64,000 nt of DNA, taken from contig NC_059268.1 in assembly GCF_017591435.1 (NCBI RefSeq), positions 6,916,684 to 6,980,683 on the forward strand, written 5' to 3'. Within the stretch, counting starts at the first letter, position 1; every line of letters begins with the position of its first letter. This document shows, in pieces, positions 1-21,547 of the stretch. Origin of the DNA: Portunus trituberculatus. Lineage: Eukaryota; Arthropoda; Malacostraca; Decapoda; Portunidae. A program made the position numbers and the translations under genes. Under the pieces are notes generated by a model. The model did not search any database, had not been told where the DNA came from, and saw nothing but the letters and a program-made list of their open reading frames with translations.

Positions 1-2
1 CA

Positions 3-9548
<9,546 letters not shown>

Positions 9549-9581
9549 TGACGACGGTTCTGAGAATGAAGCTGGCACAAT

Positions 9582-9674
<93 letters not shown>
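9582..9674. repeat. (GA)n microsatellite in the SCUBE 3' UTR
   Basis: Pure GA tract starting 34 bp after the SCUBE stop codon, so it is probably transcribed in the 3' UTR. Another GA tract lies at 10506-10570. Confidence 0.95.
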
Positions 9675-9677
<3 letters not shown>

Positions 9678-10499
9678 TGTTTTAATCGTCAATGCAAATC
9701 CTACAGTGAATCCTACCTATCTACCCCCACACCCCTTCTGGAAACCTTAGACATTCGGTGCCGCCAGTGAATGAGTGACGCAGTGATGTTGACAGGCATG
9801 GCTGTTAAAATTACTTAAGAACTTTGTACAGCACACTGCCGGTCCCACAATAGATAACAGTTTTTGGACCAGTGCATTGGGCAATGTGTCGCGCTGTCTT
9901 AGATACGTTTGAAACAGAATTGTGGTGGTGTTGGTGATGGTGAAATTGTGCACACTTGTCTGCTGGTCTGAATCGTTAATGTTATAAGGAAACGAAAGAC
10001 CGAACAGAATTTGAACCTGGCGAATTCAATGAGGAGAGAAGAGGCGGTGAAAACTTAACTGGTAAACCACGCTGCCTGCCTACCCTGCTACCTACATAAC
10101 TTCAGCAGAACTACCAACATGATTCCTACAGAGGTGCCAACATATCTTCTATCATGTGGGCAAATCTACCTAGGTCCCAAGAAAAGTTAAAAACATAGTA
10201 TGGGCGTGTTTTGTACAAGTGTGACTGTACATGAAGAGCAATAATGACAGAGGTGTTAATGAGAGTCTGTTAATGCCGATTTATATTAGTGAGTGTTAAT
10301 GTGTATTAATGAACATGTTATCTTGTACTATTCCATACCAACTGTCCTGAAATATTGTGGAATCCATACACGCGGCCATCTGACGTTATATCATGCAGTT
10401 GCTTTGAACCAATCTGATACTGAAATGCCATAGTATTTGTGTCTTTCTAACAATATGAATGACGTACTGTACTCGATTCGCCAGTGAAGACTTGGCTAT

Positions 10500-10572
<73 letters not shown>

Positions 10573-11014
10573 AGACCATTCCAGACAAAAGAGTATAACG
10601 TGTGCTAGGATATGGCGCCTCTGAACATCACTTATTCAAGACTACATATACAATCATCATGAAGTCTGAAACTGTCTAACTTTCTGCTTTCCTACAATGT
10701 ATGGGTTGTATTGCATTAATAAATATGTGACACCAGCATGCATGCATTCACATACTCAACTTCCCTAACCCCACTGCATACAGGATGACATCTTTGAAGG
10801 TATATAGGTGAACGGCTTAGGCTGCATCTTTACTCCCACAGCCATCATCTGCAACAAAGCCACTGCTATTCCCATGTCCTGAGTTTTGTTTGCTCTGTTC
10901 TATGAGTCCTGCCATACATGGAATATAACAAGCCACCTGTGATAACTTACACGTTTCAGAAAAAAAAAGAAAAAAAAAACCGTAATTTAGATATAGATAC
11001 ACAGTGTAATGTAA
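9675..11014. other. SCUBE 3' flank, no further gene seen
   Basis: Contains the GA tract at 10506-10570 and a candidate polyadenylation signal AATAAA at about 10720. A faint tRNA-like stretch on the minus strand near 9990-10082 (TGGTTTACCAGTTAAG, GGTTCAAATTC) may be a decayed SINE head. I see no open reading frame worth calling. Confidence 0.4.
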
Positions 11015-11300
11015 TGTTAGCACACTCGGATCACAACCGAGAAGGCCCGAGTTCCAGTCCCAGGTGCGGTAAGGAAAATGGGCGAGCCTCTTAACATCTA
11101 GTTGTTCATCTAGCAGCAAGTAGGTACGGGATGTAATTCAAGGGGTTGTGGCCTCGTTTTTCCGGCGAGCGGAGTGTGGTGTGGTCTCAGTCCTACCAGA
11201 AGATCGGTCTATTAGCTCTGAGCTCGCTCAGTAATGAGGAAGGTTGGCTAGGTGACCAAAGCAGGCGACAGTGAACACACACACACACACACACACACAC
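11015..11300 (+). mobile_element. tRNA-Val-like SINE, plus-strand copy
   Basis: Begins with GTTAGCACACTCGGATCACA, then a B-box-like GAGTTCCAGTCCC, the shared body (GAGCTCTGAGCTCGCTC) and a CA-repeat tail at 11275-11300. The A-box end is truncated. It diverges more than the copies at 157-923. Confidence 0.75.
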
Positions 11301-11499
11301 TCCTTACACGACAAACACACAATATGTACAATGCAGTACTTCATCACTTCCTCCCATTATTGCACGCCGGCCATGCACCACCCACTTTTCCCCGCCCGCA
11401 GCCCGCCAAGGAAACATGGAGAAAGATACGCGCACTGTGGATGAGGAAGAAATGGAAATTATTCCATTAGGCGCCGCAATTGCTTAGGTCATATGGCAC

Positions 11500-11610
11500 C
11501 GCTATTATAGGGTTAATGGAAGGACGCTACATCTCCCACCGGGCAACTAGGTTTAGCAAGGATTCGAACAAGAGCCGCATTAAGGAGCTAAGCCACTCAG
11601 CCCCGAGCTA
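11500..11610 (-). mobile_element. Possible decayed tRNA-derived SINE head
   Basis: On the minus strand GGGCTGAGTGGCTTAGCTCC is followed by GTTCGAATCCTTGC, the order and spacing of A and B boxes. No second copy was found in the window, so the call is tentative. Confidence 0.35.
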
Positions 11611-12055
11611 GACGGTACAAGCGTCAAGCGGTACCGGAAATGATGCCGGCACATTCAGTTGTAGCAGTACAGATGCGTCTCGCCGAGCTACCGAGACCAC
11701 GCCGACGCGCCAGGGCAGCCAGTTGGTGCCAGTGTGGAGCGGTACCGAGAGTGAGAATGACTCAATGTTACCGTCTTACCCATCACTGCTTGCCTTGAGC
11801 CACCTCCATGCTGTATACAATTTGCTCAGTACCGTTTCGGCTATTTACTAGTACGGAAAATTTTAACCGGTACAGTACCGTTAAAGCTGGTACCGGTATT
11901 ACCTGTACTGGTAGCGGAACTTGCCCACCAGTCCGTGAGCCGCGCTGCACTTGGCAGGACAAGGCGCTGGCCGTGAGGGACAGTGAGTGGTGGAGATGAA
12001 GATACCGATAATAGTGATATCTAGCCTCTCAGTAATCAGAGGTTAACTATTTAAA

Positions 12056-12139
12056 CATGGTTGAGGACAAAAAGTGGACAGTGGAGTGTGGGTGCCTGCT
12101 AGTGACACGGACAGCCGCCGCCGAGCAGTCTTTGGTTAA
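12056..12139 (+). other. Possible first exon or upstream ORF before RPIA
   Basis: An ATG opens a 28-codon frame (starting MVEDKKWTVECG) that reaches a strong donor GTTAAC|GTAAGT at 12140. If spliced to the acceptor at 16480 it would not stay in frame with the RPIA ATG, so at best it is 5' UTR or a short upstream frame. This is inference from splice-site quality only. Confidence 0.25.
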
Positions 12140-12472
12140 CGTAAGTAATATATTGGTGTAACTCATCATTTCACGGTGGTGCCATGTCATAACCTAACGT
12201 TGGTAACCTCCAGGACAACATATCAGTGAACTAACACCTGCACATACTTATAAAAACCAAATAATTAAAATCTTGAAAACGTAAACAAACCGATCCCCTG
12301 ACCCGCCGCCTCTCTCTCAGCCATTATCTGCCTCATCTCTCACTCATTACAGGCCAGACAGGTCACAAAGTGGACCCATAGGCCTAATCTTTCATGTCAG
12401 TTGTTGAGATATATCCGCAATTACCCGATTTGTGTGCTATGGAGGCTCAGGGAGAAGAAGCGGGCCTACCCA

Positions 12473-12502
12473 TGACGTCACGAGCCCCAGGCTGTGACGT
12501 CA
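12473..12502. promoter_or_regulatory. Two CRE palindromes (TGACGTCA)
   Basis: Perfect TGACGTCA octamers at 12473-12480 and 12495-12502, 22 bp apart, in a GC-richer patch. A third lies at 13201-13208. This is the CREB/ATF consensus. The position 4 kb upstream of RPIA could mark a distal promoter or enhancer, but that is inference. Confidence 0.4.
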
Positions 12503-13247
12503 TCACCAGCTCCCGCCCAAAATGCCGGTCCCAGATGCTCGACTTCCACTATTATTTATATTTGTCTCAGTTAATTTATTTCGAGTCACAAGTGCCTTTT
12601 AAGGGTTTCTAATGATAGTTCGCAGTGTTTTACGTGTCTTCCATGCTTGAGTTGAGTGAAGTACGGTGATGTAGAGGGTGTTTATGACTTGAATGGGAGG
12701 GCCAAAATACGCTAAAATTTTTACCTCCGCTATCTGTGATTTTTTATTTGAGGTTGTAGCGAAGTGTTTGTGTTTTCAAAAGATGGTTTATCATGAGAAA
12801 AGTGTGCAAGGCTCCTGAGAAGTTAAAGATGTGGACTTTAAGAATGATATCTAGTCCTGATAATATTGTAAACAACGTCATTTTTTAAATATTATTTTTT
12901 CTAATAGGGCGAGTTGCCAGGTTTTGATATATCGAAATGATAGTCATAATTTTTGAAAAACGTTATCGATTCAGTTGAATGAAATTGGTGGGCTTTGAAA
13001 TTGTATTTAAGCAAGTCGAAGTTCTAATACTTTATTTAGTATATTTTTTAGCTATTTTTATTATTCCTTTTCTCGGCAATGTTTTTTGTATTTTAGAAGT
13101 TAGTTTCGATTGATAACGAGTCGGAATTTTTATAACATTCGTGTCCAGCTGGCTTTTTGGGAATCCTCATTTTAAAAATGATTTGCGTAACGAATATATG
13201 TGACGTCATCAAGGGAGGGCCGAACCCCCCCCCCGGCTGGACCCAGG

Positions 13248-13271
13248 CCGATACCTGGCTCCAGGTATCGG
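13248..13271. repeat. Perfect 24-bp palindrome
   Basis: CCGATACCTGG, a two-base spacer, then CCAGGTATCGG: 11-bp arms with no mismatch, between a C10 run and a GT/GGGT tract at 13271-13351. Confidence 0.85.
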
Positions 13272-13287
13272 TGGGTGGGGGTGGGTT

Positions 13288-13331
<44 letters not shown>

Positions 13332-13437
13332 GGTGTGTGTGTGTGTGTGTGTTGCCTTTATCTTTCGTTATGAGGGAGCCCACTAGCTGGAACCAATGAC
13401 ACCCAGCTCCCAGCTGGAGGGTGTTTGAGGGGGAGGT

Positions 13438-13475
13438 GTGTGTGTGTGTGTGTGTCCTTTTCTTTCATGGTACTT

Positions 13476-13534
<59 letters not shown>
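13438..13534. repeat. Paired (GT)n tracts
   Basis: GT tracts at 13438-13454 and 13481-13534, the second running into the tail of a SINE. Confidence 0.94.
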
Positions 13535-13536
<2 letters not shown>

Positions 13537-13632
13537 TTCACTTTGGTCGTCCGATAGTCACCCAGCCAGCCTTCCCCATTACGGAACAAGCTCAGAGCAC
13601 ATAGACAGATCTTCGGATCGGACTCAGACTGT
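13535..13632 (-). mobile_element. SINE body fragment (minus)
   Basis: Contains the shared SINE body (ACCCAGCCAGCCTTCCCCAT, GAGCTCAGAGC counterpart) and then stops at a GT tract. The tRNA head is missing. Confidence 0.7.
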
Positions 13633-13646
13633 GTGTGTGTGTGTGT

Positions 13647-13924
13647 AATTCACTGTTTGATCTGCTGCAGTCTATGACGAGACAGCCAGACGTTACCCTA
13701 CGGAACGAGCTCAGAGCTCATTATTTCCGATCTTGGGATAGGTCTGAGACCAGGCACACACCACACACCGGGACAACAAGGTCACAACTCCTACTCACTG
13801 CTAGGTGAACAGTGGCTACACGTGAAAGGAGACACACCCAACTCCCCCCACCCGGCCGGGGAAACGAACCCCTGTCATCTGGCTTGTGAAGCCAGCCCTC
13901 TAATCACTGAGCTACCGGGCCGTG

Positions 13925-13926
<2 letters not shown>
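13647..13926 (-). mobile_element. SINE with the shared body but a different tRNA head
   Basis: The body (GAACGAGCTCAGAGCTCATT) matches the 157-923 SINEs. Read on the minus strand the head is GGCCCGGTAGCTCAGTGATT, an anticodon stem CTGGC/GCCAG with loop TTCACAA, and B box GGGGTTCGTTTCCCC. The head differs from the other family in both A box and acceptor region. A GT tract (13929-13971) adjoins it. Confidence 0.75.
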
Positions 13927-13973
<47 letters not shown>

Positions 13974-14117
13974 GTTATTTCACCGTTCTGTTTACGTTTC
14001 ATCTCTGGCGTCCCTCTTTATTATCCTAGTCTGTCAACACAAACTGCAAGTAATAGCGTATAGCGAAATGTGTCCTATTCTTAGCGCTTATCGATATGTA
14101 GGAAACACATAGCCCGG

Positions 14118-14262
14118 AGCAAAGCAAGGTGCCTCTATCGCCTCGCTAGGTAAACAGGGGCCACACATTAAGAGGCTTGTCCATTTGCCTCGCCGCCCCG
14201 GGACTCGAACCCGGCCCTCTCGATTGTGAGTCGAGCGTGCTAACCACTACACTACGCGGTGT
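14118..14262 (-). mobile_element. SINE head fragment (minus)
   Basis: Carries the TAGTGTAGTGGTTAGCACGC-type head and first part of the body, truncated at 14118 and adjoining a GT tract at 14262. Confidence 0.78.
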
Positions 14263-14584
14263 GTGTGTGTGTGTGTGTATGTTGGTTACCTGGGCAACGC
14301 TCCCCAGGTGAACCAAGCTACAGTGGTCGCCTCACTACCCACTCCACTAGTTTAGCTCTCCCGTCTCGTCTCTACCTCACTCATAGTTCAATGGGGTCTC
14401 CGTGTCTCCCTGGCTGGCTGGCTGGCGTGTTGCGTTCTTGCCTTCTCCTCTCCTCCTCGCTCCAAGTGCCAAGTGGTTGAACTACGTCACAGCAGGCTGC
14501 GGCAAGGCGGGGGGAGCTGCTTTCACACCTTGTGATGCCTAATAAAGACGGGTAGAGACGTTGCCCACAAAAAAAAAAAAAAAA

Positions 14585-14599
<15 letters not shown>

Positions 14600-14637
<38 letters not shown>

Positions 14638-14655
14638 GGTGGGGGTGACGGACAT

Positions 14656-14689
<34 letters not shown>
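14600..14689. repeat. Complementary (GA)n and (CT)n tracts
   Basis: About 16 GA units (14600-14632) and 15 CT units (14659-14689) separated by 26 bp, so the two tracts can pair as a long hairpin. A further GA tract lies at 14800-14822. Confidence 0.93.
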
Positions 14690-14693
<4 letters not shown>

Positions 14694-14822
14694 ATGGGGA
14701 GATTGGAAGGAAAGTGAAGGAGCGAAAAGGAGGCAACTCTATTGGTCGAAGTGGAATAAAACAGGGTCAAGTAATATGCCATGACTTTTAGGAAAAGGAG
14801 AGAGAGAGAGAGAGAGAGAGGA

Positions 14823-16470
14823 ATGAGAGGGAAGTGGATAGAGGAGGGGTAAGGAGATATAGGAAGAAGAGAGGAGGAGGAGTAATATAAGGAGGTAGAG
14901 GCAGGGAGGGTGGAGACCCGTGACGCTGAGCCCCGCTATGATAAGCTTCTGGCATTCTATATCCATTATACTATTATTTTTCTCTATTTTAGTTATATCA
15001 AGAAAGAAATTATCTGCTAATGTCAACTATAAGTGCATGCACATAATTCACATTCTCATATTATAATAACATTGAAAGTCAAGTGAAACATGTCTCATGA
15101 TATACGGCCTACCTTGTACAGAAGTTAAAAACCTCAGTCTAACTGCACAAAGAGATTAGTTTTCTTACACGATTCTCTGCCTTACGTTAAGTTAGGTTAG
15201 TGAAAAGTAATAATTTCGTACTCGGTTTCACAGTGTAATCAGTACCGAAATACTCAGTTTGCAGAAAGTACTCGGTTCGTCCATCACTACTCCTAGCATG
15301 GCGGGCTCTTTTTGAATGATTGGAGTGAATGGATGTCCTACAGTCGAACGTCCGTAATTGTTTTTTTTTTTTCTTTTTGTCGTGGTACGTCGTAAGTAAT
15401 TATCACTACTACCATGGCAAGCTCTCATTGGACGTCCGTGACACGTGATTTATAGACTCACACATAATGTAAACACAAAATAGCCACAAGAAGAAGGGGA
15501 GGAAGACTGAGGATAACAGCCGTTGAAAAGGCTTCTGTAAGTTCTCTTCCCAACCACCACCAGCTTGCAGGACTTTATAACGCCCTGTTGATTTTTCCGA
15601 AAGCATCACAGCAGGTTAATAAAGGCTTTCCGTGTGGGAAAAAGAAAACACTTCATAAACGTAAAGTGAGTATATTACTACTTGACAGCTGTTATGTGCT
15701 ACTGACAAGGACCAATAGTAAACAATAACTACCATTGACCTGTAATAGGTTTTAATGGGATAGTGGTAAAGGTTTCTATGTAATACAGCTGCATCAAACT
15801 CTTAGGACAGTCTTGGTGTATCCATATATTGAAAAAGGACCAACGCCCAGCTATTCTGGAAAACTGCAGTTTCAACTTGGATGCATAACTCATATTTTTA
15901 GTAAGATGCATTTTTAATCAGAGGAATAACTACCTACGGCTTCTTATACCAACGTTTCATTTTGTCTTTCAATGCACAAGCTCCATCAATACACTCCTAA
16001 CTTGTAGTATAATGCATTATGTCTTATTTTCTCCTTGATTAATTCAAACAGGCTTAGAGACTTGATGGAAAAATGGGGTTTTAGAGTGGAACAGGCCAAG
16101 TTTAGATATTTATGAAAATCTGGGAATTAGGCTTTATATTTTGAAAACTGGAATTTTTTAGCCTAGCCTAACTTTATTTAACTGGCAGTGGTTTCACTCC
16201 TTTGGATTCCCCCTGAAAGAACACCAACTGATTTGGGAACATAAGTCATCACATAACTTTACAGCCACTAATATCTTTGTAATCTCTGTGTCTTTTGTCA
16301 TACTGGACGAGGCTAATCAAATGATGTAAGTGAAATTTATTCTCATTAACATTCCATACCTACTTATTTACCTTTCACTTATTATCACCTTTCTTTTATT
16401 TACTTTTACCATCAACTTACATCATCTCTAGTATTAAGCTAGCCCCTAAGGTGTGTGGTGAGGCTTGCCT
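14823..16470. other. Intergenic DNA upstream of RPIA
   Basis: AT-rich. The sequence around 15215-15290 repeats AGTACTCGGTT-like words and ends at TCCATCACTA, which resembles a hAT-type terminal repeat. A similar TAC CGT / CCCATCACTG edge occurs at about 11774-11784. No gene is supported. Confidence 0.35.
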
Positions 16471-16482
16471 CCTCTCTCCAGG

Positions 16483-18939
16483 ATGAGGCTGCTGCTGCAG
16501 CCCATCAGCACAGCTCCTGCAAAGTGGTTCTCACGGTTTCCTTGCAGGCAGGTGGTCTGGGCAAGCATGGACAAGGTGGAGAGTGCTAAGAGGGCAGCAG
16601 CCCACAGGGCCGTAGATGAACATGTCAAGGTGATTTTTTTTGGCTTGCTGAGGCCATCTATGTTTACTTGGTTTGCATGACTTATCTTGATTGTAATATA
16701 TACTGAGATTTAACAAAGATGTTTGATTTATTTTCAAGTGTACATAATAGATATCAGTAAAATTCTAATGGTATTATACATAGCTATATTTGTACTTTTT
16801 AAAAGTTTGTATTTCTTTCATTGTTACCAATTTCACACTTTTACTTATAAGGCTAAAGTTCATGGAGATAGAAGAGAAAGACCATGATGCACTGGTCAGA
16901 TGAAGGTAGTTAATGAAAAACAGTACCTTAATGTGATAAAGGGGCTTGCATATTCCAGTTGTCATTTAAAGTAAGAGTACAGAGATGCAACTTTTAAAAC
17001 CATTAGGAAGAATACAAATATAAGACTCAGTGATGAAGATCAGAGACAGCATGTAATTGTCAGTGTGAAGAATGTTGTGTAGATCTAGACAAATGTGGGG
17101 AGTAGGTGGTAGGGAAACACAAGCTAATGCAAGGCATATATATACTATATAGTACATGTGTTGCATCAGCTTGTGTTTTCTTACCATTCACTCTAGTGTG
17201 AAGAATTTTGATATCAGATGTAGCTTAAGGTAATTGAAGTAAACATGAAAGAATGATAAGAAATGGAAGAGATATCACAAGATCTACTACAGAAAAAATT
17301 ATGAAATTGTTTATTTGGGAAACTCCTATTGACATTGGTCAAAAGGGAAGTCAAATTGATAAGATTTTTATCCTTCCTTTTATTGAATAAATTTCTGGCA
17401 GGTTGTAGAATATATCTGTTGGAATCGTATAACGCCTAGGAGTGTGATATTTGATAAATCAGCAATCATGTAATGATTTACATAAATTAAGTATTTCTTT
17501 AACACTGCCTTTTTATTTCAGTATATTATTTGTAGTTATATTCAGTCACCTCCATCTTGCTCAAATTTTATTTCAGTATATTATTTGTAGTTATATTCAG
17601 TCACCTCCATCTTGCTCAAATTTTATTTCAGTATATTATTTGTAGTTATATTCAGTTACCTCCAGCTTGCTCAAATGCATATTATGTTACTTTAGTTTTT
17701 CCTTATTTCTTATTTTTTCTTCACATTCTCTTTTTCTTTTGATGCGGGAGAACATAGTTATGCATATATGCTCTCAAACTATACAGATTTGAAGAACAAT
17801 AAACACGTACAGTCATGGATGCTAAACAAGTAACATATCAGATTCTTTCCACTACTATTTTCTTTCAAAACTGAATCCTCTGATCTGCTAAGAATCTGTG
17901 AATTGTCATATTTTGTAAGGAGTCTGCTAACAGATCAGAGGACCCAATATTGAGAGAAAATACAGTGGAGGTCAGTGATAAACATTATTCTATATCTGGT
18001 CATGACTATACTTTGCATATAATAAACAAGTAGAGAAGATTCTAAAGAAATGTGCAACTATTGCTTACATGGCTTTAGTGTATTCTGGATATATATTTTT
18101 TTTAGTAACTTACTATTTCCATAGGATTCATACAAAGTTGGAGTTGGGAGTGGCTCCACAGTGGTGTTTGCTGTTGAGAGACTCGGTAAGTTTTGTTGTT
18201 ACGTTTTAGTGTTGGAGGTCCCATAATTGAATTTGCTTTTTACTTAAATTCTACAGTAAAGTATTTTTCAGAATTTTTGTGATATAAGCAGAACTTTAAA
18301 GAGAAAAGGACTGATTCTTGAGTTTTGCATGCATCAGGAATTATTTAACTCCACAACTTTTAAGGGAGGTGTGAATGGTCTCACACAGGTGTAGGGCAAT
18401 TGGATATGGTAGGAGAGCTTACTTTTTATGAAAGAGACTTCTTCCAGACCAAACTGTGGTGCTCATCCTGATAACATGAAAGCAGGAATACTTTCTCTAC
18501 TCTGTTAGAGGGCAAGGAGTTAAAAGAATGGTGTGAGTGTAAATGTGAAAGTTGTGTGCCTTGTCTAGGCTACCACCATTTCTAGGAGAGAAAACTTTGC
18601 TGTACGTATATGTGTATAAGAACATTTTAAGTTGTTGCCCACCACTAGGTAATAGAGCCCATATTTACAAGGTTAAAGTTGAACATGTTAATGCCAATAT
18701 TCACATTGATTATTTACTTTCATCTCTTATGTTGTGCTTTGCTTTGATTTTCAAATTCCTGCTTTTATATACCCCAATAGAAAATATGTATGAGTAGATT
18801 AATCTACTCTTGCATATTGGTTCATTCAACTTTATGGTGTGTTTGGCATGGAACACAATATGCCAAGACCAGAACTGTGTGTTATTACCCTATCTCGTAT
18901 ATTTCATGATTTTTTTTTTTTTTTTTTTTTTTATGATTA

Positions 18940-18985
<46 letters not shown>

Positions 18986-21450
18986 CATCATCATCATCAT
19001 AATCATCATCATCATCATCATTGTCATCATCATCATCATTATTATCATCATTACACTATTATTATTTTTGTCTTTACATGAATGGTGATGGCCAGTAAAG
19101 CCCATAAGCATGCCTCCTTTCACTTCCAAGGCTCTCAAGTATGTAACTTTCTCTGGCTTGTCTAGCTCAGCGTGCCCGTGAGGAAGGGTTGAAGGTGGTG
19201 TGTGTTCCAACCTCGTTCCAAGCACGACAGCTCATTGTGAACAATAATCTGGAGATATCTGACCTTGAAATTACGCCTGAGGTAAAAGAAGAACTAATAT
19301 TCTATCATCCTCTGCTTTCATAGTCTTCTTTCCTCAGTGTTCCTTTTCATACCCTTGTCACATTACATAAAAACATTTTTTATTTAGCTGATAATTTTAG
19401 GTCTGCCTTTTACCCCCCCTAATTCAGACACTTTTGATCTTGTCATATGATTTTTCTCCTTCATATACCCTTAATATGACATCACCCTTCCTGTACAGCC
19501 TTACTTATTGTGTTATTCTACTATTCACTTCCCATCTTTAATTCACCACATAATTATTTTGATATGTACATAGATTGCTTGTACTATCAATTGTAATACC
19601 CTTAAACTTACACCATTCTTCTGTTACATCCTTTTCTTTTTTGCTCTTTTACTGCATTTCACAACTTTTATTTTTTTGGAATTTGCATGTACATTTTGTT
19701 CATCTTACTCCTCTTGTCTTGCACATTTCACCGAATTCTCATCCATATTTCCAAACAAAATCTTCACAGGTCTTCTTTTTTTTTTAGAGCTGGAATGCTG
19801 TAGTAAAGACGGCACAAAAATGTTTTGCATCATTACCTCCATTATTTTAAAACAAGATTCCATGTTGATAGGGATGAGTCCTAGTCCACTGGTGACAGCT
19901 TACTAAACTTACTCTAATATGCTCTATTTTGCACTTTTCTTTGTTACCTTCTATGATCTGCCTTATCTTCTGAGTGCATAGCAGTATAAAGACATATAAA
20001 TTGTATTTCCCAGATACTTGTATGTCTATGTTGAAGTTGTGTTGAGAAGGTAAACTCAGTATGCTAGCACTTATTACTTAATGACTAATCACATGATACA
20101 AGAGCAATAAAAACACAAGAGGGTTTCACTTTTATGCAGCATTGAAACTGAATATATATCAGAACTTTCAACATCTTCCACTGCATAGCTGGATGTAGCC
20201 ATTGATGGTGCAGATGAGGCAGACCAACAGTTAACACTTATCAAAGGAGGTGGAGGATGTCAGCTACAAGAGAAGATTGTTGCTGCAGCTGCCAAGACCT
20301 TTGTTGTCATTGCTGACTATAGGTGAGGGATACTTGGAAAATGGGGAACTTCATTGATATTTTCTGATAACATTTTTTCTCAATTCAAATATGAGTAAAT
20401 TAAGATTGTGGCTCTGTTGGTATAAAACTAGTTTTCTTGCATAATTTGAACTCTAATTCTCAATTGTGTTTCAGTTATACTATATTGTATATTAAAAACC
20501 TATTTTTTATGAGAATCTTATAACCAGAAAGCCTCATGAAAACATTTATGCATTAATAAAATACTGGCATAGTTAGAATACATTTACAGGCAAACCACTT
20601 AAAGCAGTGAATTTCCATTAAGGTTTCTTCTAGGTGTATTTTGATATCTATGCCTTAAAGGACAAATGAAAAGATCTCATTGCAGTGTTTTATCTTTATT
20701 TTGACAGAAAGGATTCTACAGTTCTCGGAGAACAGTGGAAAAAAGGCATCCCCATTGAAGTTGTTCCCATGGCTTACTGTCCTGTCAAGCTGAAAATCGA
20801 AAATGAACTTGGTGGACAGGCAGTCCTGCGGCAAGCCAAGGCCAAAGCAGTGAGTTGAAGGCCATTTCATTTTAACCTTTTATACAGGGTGTTCGGAAAG
20901 TCACTGTGCACTTACATATTTATTAACATACATGTTTCAATATAGAATACAGGAGGTAGATATGAATGACAATTATAAATTATGTTGAAAGTGACCCCCC
21001 TTAGCATCAGTACAGGCTTGGACCCTTCTTATTTTGTTTCTAAACACCGCTATCAGTTGCTCGGTTGAAATGGACTGAATGAATGCGGTTATTGCTGCTT
21101 GCAAGTCATCCAGCATGCGCGGACGATCTCGATACACTGCAGATTTTACTGCTCCCCATAGATAAAAGTCTGGTGGATTCAGATCTAGTGAACGTGGGGG
21201 CCACACGTCTTTCGAAATAATGTGGTCTCCAAAGAATTCCTTTAATAAATGCATAGATCAGCCAGATGTGTGGGCAGTAGCACCATCCTGTTGAAACCAT
21301 TAGTAATTAATTTCATCACTTGTCATCTGACCGATGAAGGTGTGAAGAATATCCGAACAATAGCGCTCGCTGTTTATTGTGTTCATAAAGAAAATAGGGC
21401 CAACAATTTTAAAATTATTAGAAAAGTGCACAGTGACTTTCCGAACACCC

Positions 21451-21547
<97 letters not shown>

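Noticed and set aside
13855..13926. A second true tRNA-Val gene
   Set aside because: It folds partly like a tRNA but is fused to the common SINE body and bordered by GT tracts.
17515..17685. A CRISPR-like array
   Set aside because: The 55-bp units are contiguous with no unique spacers, in an intron of an animal gene.
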